Shown here: piece after piece, positions 1 through 7,202 of the stretch
How the letters are laid out: each line of letters starts with the position of its first letter
Position numbering within the stretch: the stretch's first letter is position 1
Assembly (NCBI GenBank): GCA_018383375.1
Contig: JAHAWW010000105.1
Span: forward strand, 1 to 8,591
Source of the DNA: Prevotellamassilia sp.
GTDB lineage: Bacteria > Bacteroidota > Bacteroidia > Bacteroidales > Bacteroidaceae
Reading direction: 5' to 3'
Length of the DNA: 8,591 nt
Position numbers and translations under genes: made by a program
Notes under the pieces: model-generated
The model's input: the letters and a program-made list of their open reading frames with translations, nothing else
Told to the model about the DNA's origin: nothing
Databases searched by the model: none

Positions 1-140
1 GGGAATGTCTGTAGTTTAGTTGGTGTGGTGTTGGTTAATGGACGGCCCTCGGCTTATGCGTGTTGGTTTGATAATCTATGAGGGTGCAGCGCTTCAGAAA
101 GCCGCGATTGGGCTCAGCCGGCGCCGACGTCTATATACAA

Positions 141-252
141 TACAGCCCGCTTCGCTGCTTTTAATTATCCTAAACCAATCAATAGTCAGTTTGTTTATTA
201 TTTGCTTACCTTATCCTTTAAATCCCAAAAAAAGCAGCGGGAGCGAGCTGTA
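141..252. repeat. 112-base segment bounded by imperfect inverted repeats
   Basis: The left arm at 141-162 begins TACAGCCCGC and ends GCTGCTTTT; the right arm at 230-252 begins AAAAGCAGCG and ends GAGCTGTA. Folded together on the plus strand they give about 20 Watson-Crick pairs with one wobble, one mismatch and one bulged G, around a 67-base AT-rich loop. Both outer ends are TA. This could be a small non-autonomous mobile element (MITE-like) with a TA target duplication, or the 5' hairpin of a minus-strand RNA, since the promoter box at 260-267 should start transcription near 252-256. No transposase is present. The repeat is directly visible; its nature is an inference. Confidence 0.55.
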
Positions 253-259
253 AGTGATG

Positions 260-267
260 CAAAGATA
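260..267 (-). promoter_or_regulatory. Candidate minus-strand promoter -7 box (TATCTTTG)
   Basis: Read on the minus strand the sequence is TATCTTTG, an exact match to the Bacteroidetes -7 consensus TAnnTTTG. No good TTTG occurs 19-21 bases upstream (near 286-292), so only half of the promoter is convincing. It would start transcription near 252-256, heading out of the left end of the window. Confidence 0.4.
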
Positions 268-294
268 GAGCGCGGCTGTGTGTCAGACTGTTAT

Positions 295-336
295 AAATGT
301 TGCAAAAAGCATAAATCTCGCGATTTTGCAACATTT
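295..336. repeat. 13-base-pair perfect inverted repeat
   Basis: AAATGTTGCAAAA at 295-307 is the exact reverse complement of 324-336, with a 16-base loop containing the palindrome TCGCGA (318-323). A third copy of the core, TGCAACAT, lies at 349-356. The structure sits 91-132 bases past the sprE-like stop and just upstream of the leftward -7 box at 260-267. It could be an operator for a dimeric regulator of the leftward transcript, or an AT-rich hairpin acting as a terminator; the lack of a clean T run on the minus strand favours the operator reading. Confidence 0.6.
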
Positions 337-384
337 TTACCCTATTTCTGCAACATAAATACAATTTCACCCCATAGTCCACCT

Positions 385-428
385 AAAAAAATGACTAAAG
401 AAGTGGCCCGTTGTGGCTTTTTCTTGTC
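385..428 (-). terminator. Candidate intrinsic terminator of the operon
   Basis: Starting at the sprE-like stop codon, the minus strand can form a broken stem: GAC/GTC, AAGAA/TTCTT and GCC/GGC, interrupted by a TA bulge and a 3x3 internal loop, with a six-base loop. It is followed by A and then seven Ts (391-385). Position and T run fit an intrinsic terminator, but the stem is weak. The inverted repeat at 295-336 is an alternative termination site. Confidence 0.4.
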
Positions 429-3333
429 ATGGCGTATACCATTCGCCATCGTCATCGTTGGTTTCGACGGGTTGGTCATTGCCATTGGCAGGCTCATCGG
501 GTGTGTATTCATCCTCATAGCGCTGCTCAATGGGCAGGTCTTGCTCGTCGAGCGGCAACGTCGGATTGAGCTTGAGCGGCGCAAAGGTGCGGTCGTAGAA
601 GGCGGCATAGTCGTCGAAACTATAGGTTGTGCCCAGCAGGTCGAGATTGCTTTCTGAAATAATCACCACGCGCAACAGACCACCATATCGGGCCGGCTGT
701 ATGGCTTTGGCCAAGTCTTGCACGTAGAGATGGGCTTCATCGTATGAGTTGAAGCCGCCAATGCGAATCTGCGAGAGACCATCTTCTTCTTGTGTGGAAA
801 GGGTGAAGTTGCGCACCATATAGCCGCCAAAGTTAAAATGGGCCACGTCATAGAGCAACTGACCTGAGCGAATGCTGTCGGTGGGGAAGGCCATCAAGCA
901 CACAAACGGCACGTCACGTTCGGCACTCAACGTCTTCACCTTGCCGGCCTCGTCTACGGCTGCGTTCGACAGTGCCGTGCGTCTTGCCCAAAGCGAACCG
1001 ATGTCGTAGCCGCCCGTTCCCGGTCGGCGGCCACTCTCGAGGCCCTTTACCAACATACCGGCTGGTTCGCTTACCTCATTCTCGGGGTAGTTTTTGACCA
1101 GTTCTTTCAATTCGGCGCAAATGCTGTCGATTGAGGCCGTTTGCAGACGGCTCAAAGCATGAACAAAAATAAACTTGGGGCGATTGGCGCCTTTGGGGAA
1201 GCGATTGCCGGATATGGCGAAGTTGCGCTCTACCTCGGCATTGTTGTGCGCCATCCAGGCATTGTATGTTGCCTTATAGAGCGAGTCTTCGATTGCCACC
1301 CCATAGCGTGCATTATATTCATAGTCAGGGTCGTTGATGGTGCGGCTTGTCGGGCTTTCGGGGTATTCCAAAGCCATTTGGCTGCGATAGTGGTCGGCTT
1401 CGGCAGCCTTTCGCCAGCGCGAATAGAGCAGGAAAAGTTGATAAAGCACGTCTTCGCGTCGCTCAAATTGTGGATAGTTCTGTTCCAGTCGCGTCAGCGT
1501 CCGTGCCGCCAATGGGAAGTCTTCGAGTTGGTCTTTTTCAATGACGCCGGCCTCATAAAGGGCATCTTGTATAATGGCATGGCAGGCCGCCTTGGCCTCG
1601 TCGCTAAAGGGAATTTGAGCCATGTAGTAGGCACGATTGTGCGGGTCTTCAGCCTCTTCTTTAGCAGCGTCTTCATCTGGCGAGACTTGGGTGGTGTCTG
1701 AGGCCTCTTCGGTTTGCTCTTCAGGCTCTTCTTCGTCGATGTCGTTATCGTTCGAGGCCAGCACCGTGCGATTGGAGCGACGCCAATTGTCCTCGTTCTT
1801 TCGGCGTCCCCAAGACTTTTGGAAGGCCTCCTTACCCTGTGCCACCATCATTGGATTGTAGAAAAACCAAGTCTTGGCGTCTTGATTGTCTGTGGCGGGC
1901 GTGTTGGGCGTATTGGCACCGCCACCGCCTGCCGCTTTGGCGGCATCGGCCACAGAGTCGGCACGGGCACGGCGCTCAGCCTCCTCTTTTTTCTTCAACA
2001 TCTCGATGGCGCGGTCTATGGCGGCGTTGCGATCGGCTTCGTTCATCACCGAGAGAGCCAATAGGCTGTCTTGCAGGTGAATGGCCGATGTGTGGGGCAC
2101 AAGGCGGTCGAGCACCCGAGAGCGGCGGCTGATGTTTTCATAGTCTTGATAGGTTTTGTCTATCAAGCCGATGGCTTCGGCGTAACACTTTTGGGCTTTG
2201 TCGTATTCGGCACGTTCCCAATAGAGTTCGCCGAGGCGCAGCAACAAGATGCCTTTCTCGATGCCGGCCTTCTTGCTTTTGGCACGGCCTTTCTCGTAGG
2301 CAGAGATGGCGCCAAGCGTGTCGGCTTCCATGAGATAGACATTGCCCATGGCGTAATACACTTGGTCGAGAAAATCCTGATTGTTGGCCGAACGTGCCAT
2401 ACGCTTCAACTTGGCCACGGCTTTTTTTCCGCCTTTGCCGGGCGCAGACACTTCGGTTTGTTTGATACGGGCGCTGAACGCCATGGCATAGGGTGGCGAC
2501 TGGCGCAGGCTCTTTTGGTAGGCTTTATAGGCCGCCGCGTCGTGGCCGAGTTCGGTTTCCACCTGTCCCAAGAGGAAATAAAGGCGTGCCTTTTGCAGTT
2601 TGCGTTTTTCCTTTCGTGCAGTTTTTTGTAAATAAGGCAAGGCTTCTTGCAAGCGTCCTTGACGCAAGAGCAAGTCGGCCGTGGTGGCGTCTTTCTCTTT
2701 GCGAAGGCGCGGGGCCAAAGAGTCGCTTTTCATACGGCCGAGGGCGTCTTCGGCATCATAATACCAGTTTTCTTGGGCGTAACTACGCGCCAGCCAGATG
2801 CGGGCCTCGGCCACCACCTCGGGTTCGGCGGCGTAGTGGCGGGTGATGTAAGAGAAGGTTGAGGCGGCCTCGAGAAAATCACCTTTTTGAAATTGGGCCC
2901 GACCCATAAGCAGCCAGGCGTTTTTAAGGAAGGGATTGAACTCCTTGCGGCTCAGATAGGCCTTCATCTTTGGTGAGCGGCGTTTGTTGCCATTCACTTG
3001 TGGCCGTCGCTTGATGGAGTGGAGTTGGATGGCCTTTTCACATTTCGTTATGGCCGTTTCAAACTGCCCTTTGCCGGTCAGACGCGACTGTTCGTTGCCC
3101 ACCAAAAACACGGGGATGCGTGTCGTGAAGTTGTCGCTATGGCCTTTTTCTTTCTCGCTTAGTCCTATCTTATAGGCCTCGTTACCGTTGAAATAGGTGT
3201 TATAGCGCGCCGTGAAGCTATGCCAAAAACGAGTGCCTGCCGTGTTTTTCTTGGTCGAGCAACCGCACATCGTCATGCCAAGCACAACGATGCAAGCCGT
3301 GAGAAACGTATAAGGCAGATAGCGGTGTTTCAC
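427..3333 (-). CDS. sprE: SprE/PorW-like TPR lipoprotein of the type IX secretion system
   Basis: This predicted outer-membrane lipoprotein (968 residues) belongs to the SprE/PorW family, which is required for T9SS secretion and, in gliders, motility; family work links PorW to the PorK/PorN ring. Residues 1-24 form a lipoprotein signal with the acylated Cys at 25 (MCG-C). TPR-like helical repeats run from about 85 to 400. A Gly-rich linker lies near 469-473. The block at 489-522 (WFFYN, then WGRRKNEDNWRR) is typical of this family. An acidic, probably disordered linker follows at 529-563, then more repeats at 575-750. The C-terminal domain (808-920) carries the expected LLYDVAHFNF and GGFNSYDEA stretches. 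The start is GTG at 3333; the nearest in-frame ATG would fall inside the signal peptide. It begins 13 bases after the permease stop, so it is probably co-transcribed. Family membership is firm; the gene symbol is by similarity only. Confidence 0.85.
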   Translation of the reverse strand: MKHRYLPYTFLTACIVVLGMTMCGCSTKKNTAGTRFWHSFTARYNTYFNGNEAYKIGLSEKEKGHSDNFTTRIPVFLVGNEQSRLTGKGQFETAITKCEKAIQLHSIKRRPQVNGNKRRSPKMKAYLSRKEFNPFLKNAWLLMGRAQFQKGDFLEAASTFSYITRHYAAEPEVVAEARIWLARSYAQENWYYDAEDALGRMKSDSLAPRLRKEKDATTADLLLRQGRLQEALPYLQKTARKEKRKLQKARLYFLLGQVETELGHDAAAYKAYQKSLRQSPPYAMAFSARIKQTEVSAPGKGGKKAVAKLKRMARSANNQDFLDQVYYAMGNVYLMEADTLGAISAYEKGRAKSKKAGIEKGILLLRLGELYWERAEYDKAQKCYAEAIGLIDKTYQDYENISRRSRVLDRLVPHTSAIHLQDSLLALSVMNEADRNAAIDRAIEMLKKKEEAERRARADSVADAAKAAGGGGANTPNTPATDNQDAKTWFFYNPMMVAQGKEAFQKSWGRRKNEDNWRRSNRTVLASNDNDIDEEEPEEQTEEASDTTQVSPDEDAAKEEAEDPHNRAYYMAQIPFSDEAKAACHAIIQDALYEAGVIEKDQLEDFPLAARTLTRLEQNYPQFERREDVLYQLFLLYSRWRKAAEADHYRSQMALEYPESPTSRTINDPDYEYNARYGVAIEDSLYKATYNAWMAHNNAEVERNFAISGNRFPKGANRPKFIFVHALSRLQTASIDSICAELKELVKNYPENEVSEPAGMLVKGLESGRRPGTGGYDIGSLWARRTALSNAAVDEAGKVKTLSAERDVPFVCLMAFPTDSIRSGQLLYDVAHFNFGGYMVRNFTLSTQEEDGLSQIRIGGFNSYDEAHLYVQDLAKAIQPARYGGLLRVVIISESNLDLLGTTYSFDDYAAFYDRTFAPLKLNPTLPLDEQDLPIEQRYEDEYTPDEPANGNDQPVETNDDDGEWYTP

Positions 3334-3346
3334 GATGGATGGTAGA

Positions 3347-4201
3347 TTAAAGATGGTGTGGAGAATGTGCCTGGCTGTCTTGGCAGTGCCTTTCCCCGTA
3401 TTTATTAAAACGCAGACAGAGCGTTTTTATTGCTCTGCACACAAAATAGAGCGTAATGGCGCTCAAGATAATCGCCGCTCCGCTCGGCACGCCGATAAAG
3501 GCCGACAGCCACAGACCGCAGAGACAACCGACGTAGCCAAAGACTGCCGAGAGCCAAATGATACCGCGAAATGTTCGCACAAAGAGAGCTGCCGTCATCT
3601 GAGGCACAGACAAAAGGGAGATAACGAGCACGATGCCCACGGTGTGCAGACAGCCCACAATGGCCAAGGCTGTGAGGGCAGTGAGCGTTACCTCAATCAA
3701 TCGGACCGGCAAACGGCGCGTCTGTGCAAAGTCGCGGTCGTAGGCCACGGCAATGATGAGCCGCATGAAAACGGCAAAAAACACTCCGGTAGCGACGGCG
3801 AGCAGACTGAGATAGACCAAATCGTTGCGACTCACGGCGAGCACATCGCCAAAGAGGTAGGCCGGCAGGTCTGTCATAAATCCCGGTGTGAGGTAGGCAA
3901 AAAGAATACCCACGCTCATACCCAACGTCCATATCATAGCTATGGCCGAGTCTTCTCTGACGCGTCGGCGGGTGAGTGCCTCGATGCCCAGCCCCGACAG
4001 CAAAGCGAAAGCAGCTGCGCCCCATAGCGGCGAGAAGCCGAAGTAGGCGCCAATGCCCACTCCGCCCAGTGCCGCATGTGCCATCCCGCCGCCGGCAATC
4101 ACCATGCGGCGGGTCACGATGTAGGTGCCTATCATAGCGCAGATGATGCAGCAGAGCAGGCTTCCGATGAGGGCATGTTGAAAAAACGTATAGTGTAGCA
4201 T
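3347..4201 (-). CDS. ABC-3 family metal (Zn/Mn/Fe) transporter permease
   Basis: This is the membrane subunit of a ZnuB/MntB/TroC-type importer, which would move a divalent metal across the inner membrane using a separate ATPase and a binding protein. The 284 residues are mostly hydrophobic and suggest about eight membrane segments. Family landmarks are the glycine-rich AGGGMAHAALGG stretch (36-46), YLFGDVLAVS (115-124), DRDFAQTRRLP (155-165), VGIVLVISLLSVPQMTAALF (188-207) and VPSGAAIIL (238-246). The ATG at 4201 gives a normal N terminus. No ATPase or binding-protein gene is next to it, so its partners must be encoded elsewhere. The last residues are rich in possible metal ligands (His272, Cys273, Asp275, His279, His282, His283). 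It lies 24 bases after the small Cys/His protein gene. The metal cannot be decided from sequence alone. Confidence 0.88.
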   Translation of the reverse strand: MLHYTFFQHALIGSLLCCIICAMIGTYIVTRRMVIAGGGMAHAALGGVGIGAYFGFSPLWGAAAFALLSGLGIEALTRRRVREDSAIAMIWTLGMSVGILFAYLTPGFMTDLPAYLFGDVLAVSRNDLVYLSLLAVATGVFFAVFMRLIIAVAYDRDFAQTRRLPVRLIEVTLTALTALAIVGCLHTVGIVLVISLLSVPQMTAALFVRTFRGIIWLSAVFGYVGCLCGLWLSAFIGVPSGAAIILSAITLYFVCRAIKTLCLRFNKYGERHCQDSQAHSPHHL

Positions 4202-4225
4202 GAGGTCCAGAAATAGTTTGGATGA

Positions 4226-4630
4226 TTATTGCCGGCGTTCGCCCACAATCATCAGCACTTCGTCTTTCACTTCGTCGGGTAGCGTGACGCCGCGCAAGGT
4301 GAGTGAGCGCACCCAGCCGGCCACTTCTTCGCTGCGCATGGTGTAGAGCACATCGCGAAACTGCTCGGCCTCTTCCGGCGTGTATTGGTCGGAACTTTTT
4401 CCTGCAAAACGGTCGAGCTCTTCGTCGTCGTAATATTCCACGTCCTTGCTTACGGCCGCGAGCAAACTCTCTTTTTCACACACCTCGTGCTGACCGCAAC
4501 AGCCCTCAGGTCTTGCCTTTTGTATGTCGGGTACCTGCTCGCCGCGCCGCTTGTACCACCACACACGGGCCAAGCCGGCGATGAGGGCAAAAAGCGCGAG
4601 GGCAATGAGGCTGATGAGGAGAAACGTCAT
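4226..4630 (-). CDS. Small membrane-anchored protein with CCxxHxxC motif, function unknown
   Basis: The 134-residue product has one N-terminal membrane segment (about 3-22) followed by WWYKRR (24-29), which by the positive-inside rule puts the remainder in the cytoplasm. A motif CCGQHEVC occupies 44-51. An acidic stretch YYDDEELD (66-73) and a helical C-terminal part (about 85-134, including EEVAGWVRSLTLRG) follow. I recall similar small proteins in Bacteroidales genomes, sometimes labelled phospholipase. That label probably comes from the CC-x2-H-x2-C pattern of phospholipase A2, but the HD pair, the remaining disulfide cysteines and a secreted location are all missing. Metal or iron-sulfur binding is more plausible, though unproven. 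I chose the ATG at 4630 because an upstream start at 4774 would overlap aroA by 115 bases and add a non-conserved-looking Arg/Ser-rich leader. It follows aroA by 29 bases and precedes the metal permease by 24. Confidence 0.75.
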   Translation of the reverse strand: MTFLLISLIALALFALIAGLARVWWYKRRGEQVPDIQKARPEGCCGQHEVCEKESLLAAVSKDVEYYDDEELDRFAGKSSDQYTPEEAEQFRDVLYTMRSEEVAGWVRSLTLRGVTLPDEVKDEVLMIVGERRQ

Positions 4631-4659
4631 GATGAGGCTGTTGGTTGGGGTGGTGAGAC

Positions 4660-5928
4660 TCAGGATTTTTTGATGGTGGCACCCACGCGCTCCAGGTCGT
4701 TCCAAAAGGCGGGATAGGATTTGCTCACCACTTCGGGATGGGCTATGGCGAGACCGGGAAAGCGGAAGGCACAAGGTGCAAAAGCCATAGCCATGCGGTG
4801 GTCGGCATAGGTGGCGATGGGCGATGAGGCTTGGACGGCCTTGTCACTGATTTTGTTTTTGAAGAGCGCGGCAGAGACAGGTGTGAGCGTCATACTCTCG
4901 TTGTCGGCCTCCACGTCAACACCCAGTTTGCGCAACTCGGTTTGCAGGGCTACTTTGCGGTCGGTCTCTTTGATTTTCAAGCTTTTGAGTCCTTCAAAGT
5001 GAAAAGTTACGCCCATCATTGCACAAGTGGCCACGACAGTCTGCGCCAGGTCGGGGCAGTGGGTAAAATCAAACTCAAGGTGCTCCACGGCGTCTGTCTT
5101 GGTGAGCAAGGCTCCTTCGTCGGTGAAGGTGGTTTTGACGCCTAATTTGTTGAATATTTGACTGATACAACTGTCGCCCTGCAAACTTTCGGCGCGCAGG
5201 CCTTTAAGGCAAATGCAGGCCTCGGCGTCGCCTGAGAGGGCCATCATCTCATACCAGTAAGACGCTGCGCTCCAGTCGGGTTCGACCGTCCATTCTGTGG
5301 GTCGGTAGCCGCCGGCTTCCACGCGTATGGCCTGCCCGTCGGCAGTCCAGTCTGCTTGAGCGCCATAGGCTTTCATTATGGTCAGCGTCATGTCGATATA
5401 GGGCCGCGAAGCTATCTCGCCTTCGAGAGCGAGGGTGAGGCCTTCGGTCATGGTGGGCGCAATCATCAGCAGGGCTGAGATATATTGCGAACTCACCGAC
5501 GCTGGGATGGTGGTGTGTCCGCCTTTGAGCGGATGCCCTTTGACGCGCAGCGGCGGAAAACCCTCGGTGCCTTCATAACTGATATCGGCCCCCAGGTTGC
5601 GCAGGGCGTCTACGAGCAGACCGATGGGGCGTTCGAGCATACGTTGCGAACCGGTGAGGACGTGTTCACCCGGCGTGCAGGCAAAGAGTGCTGTGCCGAA
5701 GCGCATTGCCGTGCCGGCCGCTCCGATGTCGATGGTTGCCGGCCGATGGGTAATGGCCGCTTGGAGCACGCGGGTGTCGTCACAGTCGGAGAGGCCTCGG
5801 GGCTGTGAGCCGCCGGTCAGTGCCGAGATGGTCAGAGCCCGTGCCGAGATGCTCTTTGATGTGGGCAAATCGATGGTGCCTTGCAGTTTGGTTGGCAGGG
5901 TGATATGGATGAGAGAAGGAGAAACCAT
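4660..5928 (-). CDS. aroA: 3-phosphoshikimate 1-carboxyvinyltransferase (EPSP synthase)
   Basis: This cytoplasmic enzyme transfers the enolpyruvyl group of PEP to shikimate 3-phosphate, the sixth step of the shikimate pathway to chorismate and aromatic amino acids. The 422 residues are full length for the family. Visible active-site motifs are TSKSISAR (23-30), GAAGTAMRF (69-77), QRMLERPIG (95-103), VSSQY (145-149), CPDLAQ (291-296) with the catalytic Asp at 293, KIKETDRK (318-325) with Lys320, Glu321 and Arg324, YADHRMAMA (374-382), and SKSYPAFW (402-409). Compared with the E. coli enzyme, Asn26 and Asn94 are replaced by Ala (29 and 70) and Pro101 by Phe77, while the Gly96 equivalent (Gly72) is kept. 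The ATG at 5928 lies 11 bases after the lpxB stop. Function is confident; the effect of the substitutions is not known. Confidence 0.96.
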   Translation of the reverse strand: MVSPSLIHITLPTKLQGTIDLPTSKSISARALTISALTGGSQPRGLSDCDDTRVLQAAITHRPATIDIGAAGTAMRFGTALFACTPGEHVLTGSQRMLERPIGLLVDALRNLGADISYEGTEGFPPLRVKGHPLKGGHTTIPASVSSQYISALLMIAPTMTEGLTLALEGEIASRPYIDMTLTIMKAYGAQADWTADGQAIRVEAGGYRPTEWTVEPDWSAASYWYEMMALSGDAEACICLKGLRAESLQGDSCISQIFNKLGVKTTFTDEGALLTKTDAVEHLEFDFTHCPDLAQTVVATCAMMGVTFHFEGLKSLKIKETDRKVALQTELRKLGVDVEADNESMTLTPVSAALFKNKISDKAVQASSPIATYADHRMAMAFAPCAFRFPGLAIAHPEVVSKSYPAFWNDLERVGATIKKS

Positions 5929-5939
5929 GCTGTGTGTCG

Positions 5940-7115
5940 TTAGTCTTTAGTCGTGGAGCGGGCGTTTAGTTTGTTGATGATGTCTTCGGCGCAGCGGTCA
6001 GGTGCTCCTGGTTGTCCGATTTTCGTTTCCAGTTCGGCGTAACCCGCCAATACAGCTTCGCGTTTGTGGCCACCGGGCAAGATTTCGGCCAATCCGTCAC
6101 GGAGGGTTTGGGGCGTCATGTCGCCGGCCACCAGTTCGCGCACTGCCTCTCGGCCACAAATCAGATTGACGAGTGAGACAAACGGAACATGGAGCAACCA
6201 TTTGCGAAGCAGTGACACAAACGGTCCGGCTGCCACGTGGTAGCACACCACTTGCGGCACACCAAAGAGAGCTGTCTCGAGGGTGGCGGTGCCGCTGGTC
6301 ACCATGGCCGTTTCGGCTTCGGAGAGTATGCGCCAAGTCTCGCCATATACGATTTCGGCGTCGTTGGCTGCCACTCCGCCGCGGCGTAGCACATTCTCGT
6401 AGAGCTCACGCGGCACAGAGGGCGCTGCGGCCACCACCAGATGCAGGCGAGGCTGGCCGGGGTGGGCGGTCTGTCGCTCTTGGTCGACTGCCTGTGCCGC
6501 CTTGACCATGCGTGAAAGGTTGTCTTTGATTTCTTGTTGGCGTGAGCCCGGCAGCAGAGCCACCAGACCCCGTCGGGGTGAGCGGCGGGGATGTGTCTGC
6601 AGGTATTCGTCGATTTCGTCGCGTGTTGGGTTGCCTACGTAAGTCGCCTGCAACCCGTGTTTCTTCACGAAGAAGTCTGTCTCAAAGGGCAAGATGAGAT
6701 AGAGGTGGTCCACGTCGCGTCGCAGTGCCTTGACACGATGCTCTTTCCAAGCCCAGACTTTTGGTGCAATGTAATAATAGACCGGACAAAGCGCTTTGCG
6801 GGCCACGTGTCGCGCCATTTTCATGTTAAACCCCGGATAGTCCACCAAAATCACGGCGTCGGGTCGCCAAGTTTCAATTTCACGCCGACACTCCGCCATG
6901 CCGCGCAATATGGTGCGCAGGTGACAGATGACGGGGATAAACCCCATATAGGCCAGCGTGCTGAAATGGCGAAAGCGTCCGTTGCTCACGGCCGACATCT
7001 CGTCGCCACCGATGAAGCGGAACTTGGCTTGGTGGTCTTTGGCCTTGAGGGCTTTCATCAGCCGAGCGGCATGGAGGTCGCCGCTGGCTTCGCCGGCAAT
7101 CAAGAAATATTTCAT
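5940..7115 (-). CDS. lpxB: Lipid-A-disaccharide synthase
   Basis: This glycosyltransferase of family GT19 joins UDP-2,3-diacylglucosamine and lipid X to make the lipid A disaccharide, working peripherally on the inner face of the inner membrane. The 391 residues are full length. Diagnostic stretches in order are FLIAGEASGDLHAA (4-17), VDYPGFN (91-97), YYIAPKVWAWKEHR (114-127), YVGNP (159-163), LLPGSRQQEI (187-196), MVTSGTATLETALFGVPQVV (271-290) and SLVNLICGREAVRELV (314-329). The ATG at 7115 places the GEASGD loop at the usual distance from the N terminus. The gap of 87 bases to surE is the largest in the operon and holds an alternating purine-pyrimidine tract, but I see no good internal promoter there. 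The aroA gene follows after 11 bases. Its presence shows a lipid A-containing, Gram-negative envelope. Confidence 0.97.
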   Translation of the reverse strand: MKYFLIAGEASGDLHAARLMKALKAKDHQAKFRFIGGDEMSAVSNGRFRHFSTLAYMGFIPVICHLRTILRGMAECRREIETWRPDAVILVDYPGFNMKMARHVARKALCPVYYYIAPKVWAWKEHRVKALRRDVDHLYLILPFETDFFVKKHGLQATYVGNPTRDEIDEYLQTHPRRSPRRGLVALLPGSRQQEIKDNLSRMVKAAQAVDQERQTAHPGQPRLHLVVAAAPSVPRELYENVLRRGGVAANDAEIVYGETWRILSEAETAMVTSGTATLETALFGVPQVVCYHVAAGPFVSLLRKWLLHVPFVSLVNLICGREAVRELVAGDMTPQTLRDGLAEILPGGHKREAVLAGYAELETKIGQPGAPDRCAEDIINKLNARSTTKD

Positions 7116-7149
7116 AGCAGTGGGGTGGGGGAGGAAAAGGTCTTTGGCG

Positions 7150-7189
7150 TAGGAGATACTCCTATAATATATACGCGCGCACGCGCGTG
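7150..7189. repeat. Hairpin and alternating purine-pyrimidine tract in the surE-lpxB gap
   Basis: Positions 7150-7164 form a small hairpin (TAGGAG, ATA, CTCCTA). Directly beside it, 7167-7189 is an unbroken 23-base alternation of purines and pyrimidines whose core, ACGCGCGCACGCGCGT (7173-7188), is a 7-base-pair inverted repeat around CA. Such GC-alternating runs are the classic Z-DNA-prone sequence. In RNA the core could also form a hairpin between the surE and lpxB messages, although the two-base loop would have to open by at least one pair. Confidence 0.6.
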
Positions 7190-7202
7190 AAGCTTTGGGG
7201 AG

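Larger units (their letters stand above)
1..426. other. Left non-coding region downstream of the sprE/porW-like gene
   Basis: No convincing gene was found on either strand here; the open frames are short and have no recognisable domains. The stretch holds, from right to left, a candidate terminator for the operon (385-428), three copies of a TGCAACAT half-site (297-356), a minus-strand promoter -7 box (260-267) and a pair of imperfect inverted repeats (141-162 and 230-252). Positions 1-140 show only a GC-rich near-palindrome around 117-128. The promoter box points left, so a further minus-strand gene or small RNA may begin near or beyond the window edge. I recognised no tRNA or known riboswitch. 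Confidence 0.6.

Noticed and set aside
1..80. tRNA-like words (a GTTTAGTTGG D-loop-like stretch and GGTTTGATAATC)
   Set aside because: The flanking stems do not pair, and no anticodon arm or acceptor stem could be built.
141..252. Integron attC site
   Set aside because: The arms pair well, but the required GTTRRRY and RYYYAAC core sites are absent and no integrase or cassette is present.
1141..4027. Long plus-strand open frames (for example 1141-1701, 2071-2631, 3335-4027)
   Set aside because: All lie opposite clearly recognised genes, have no family motifs and reflect the codon bias of the opposite strand.
4479..4501. Phospholipase A2 active-site pattern (CC-x2-H-x2-C)
   Set aside because: The following Asp, the disulfide framework and secretion are missing, so the pattern match alone does not support an enzyme call.
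4631..4774. Upstream start for the small Cys/His protein giving 182 residues
   Set aside because: It would overlap aroA by 115 bases, and the added leader is Arg/Ser-rich without domain character; the ATG at 4630 starts directly with the membrane segment.
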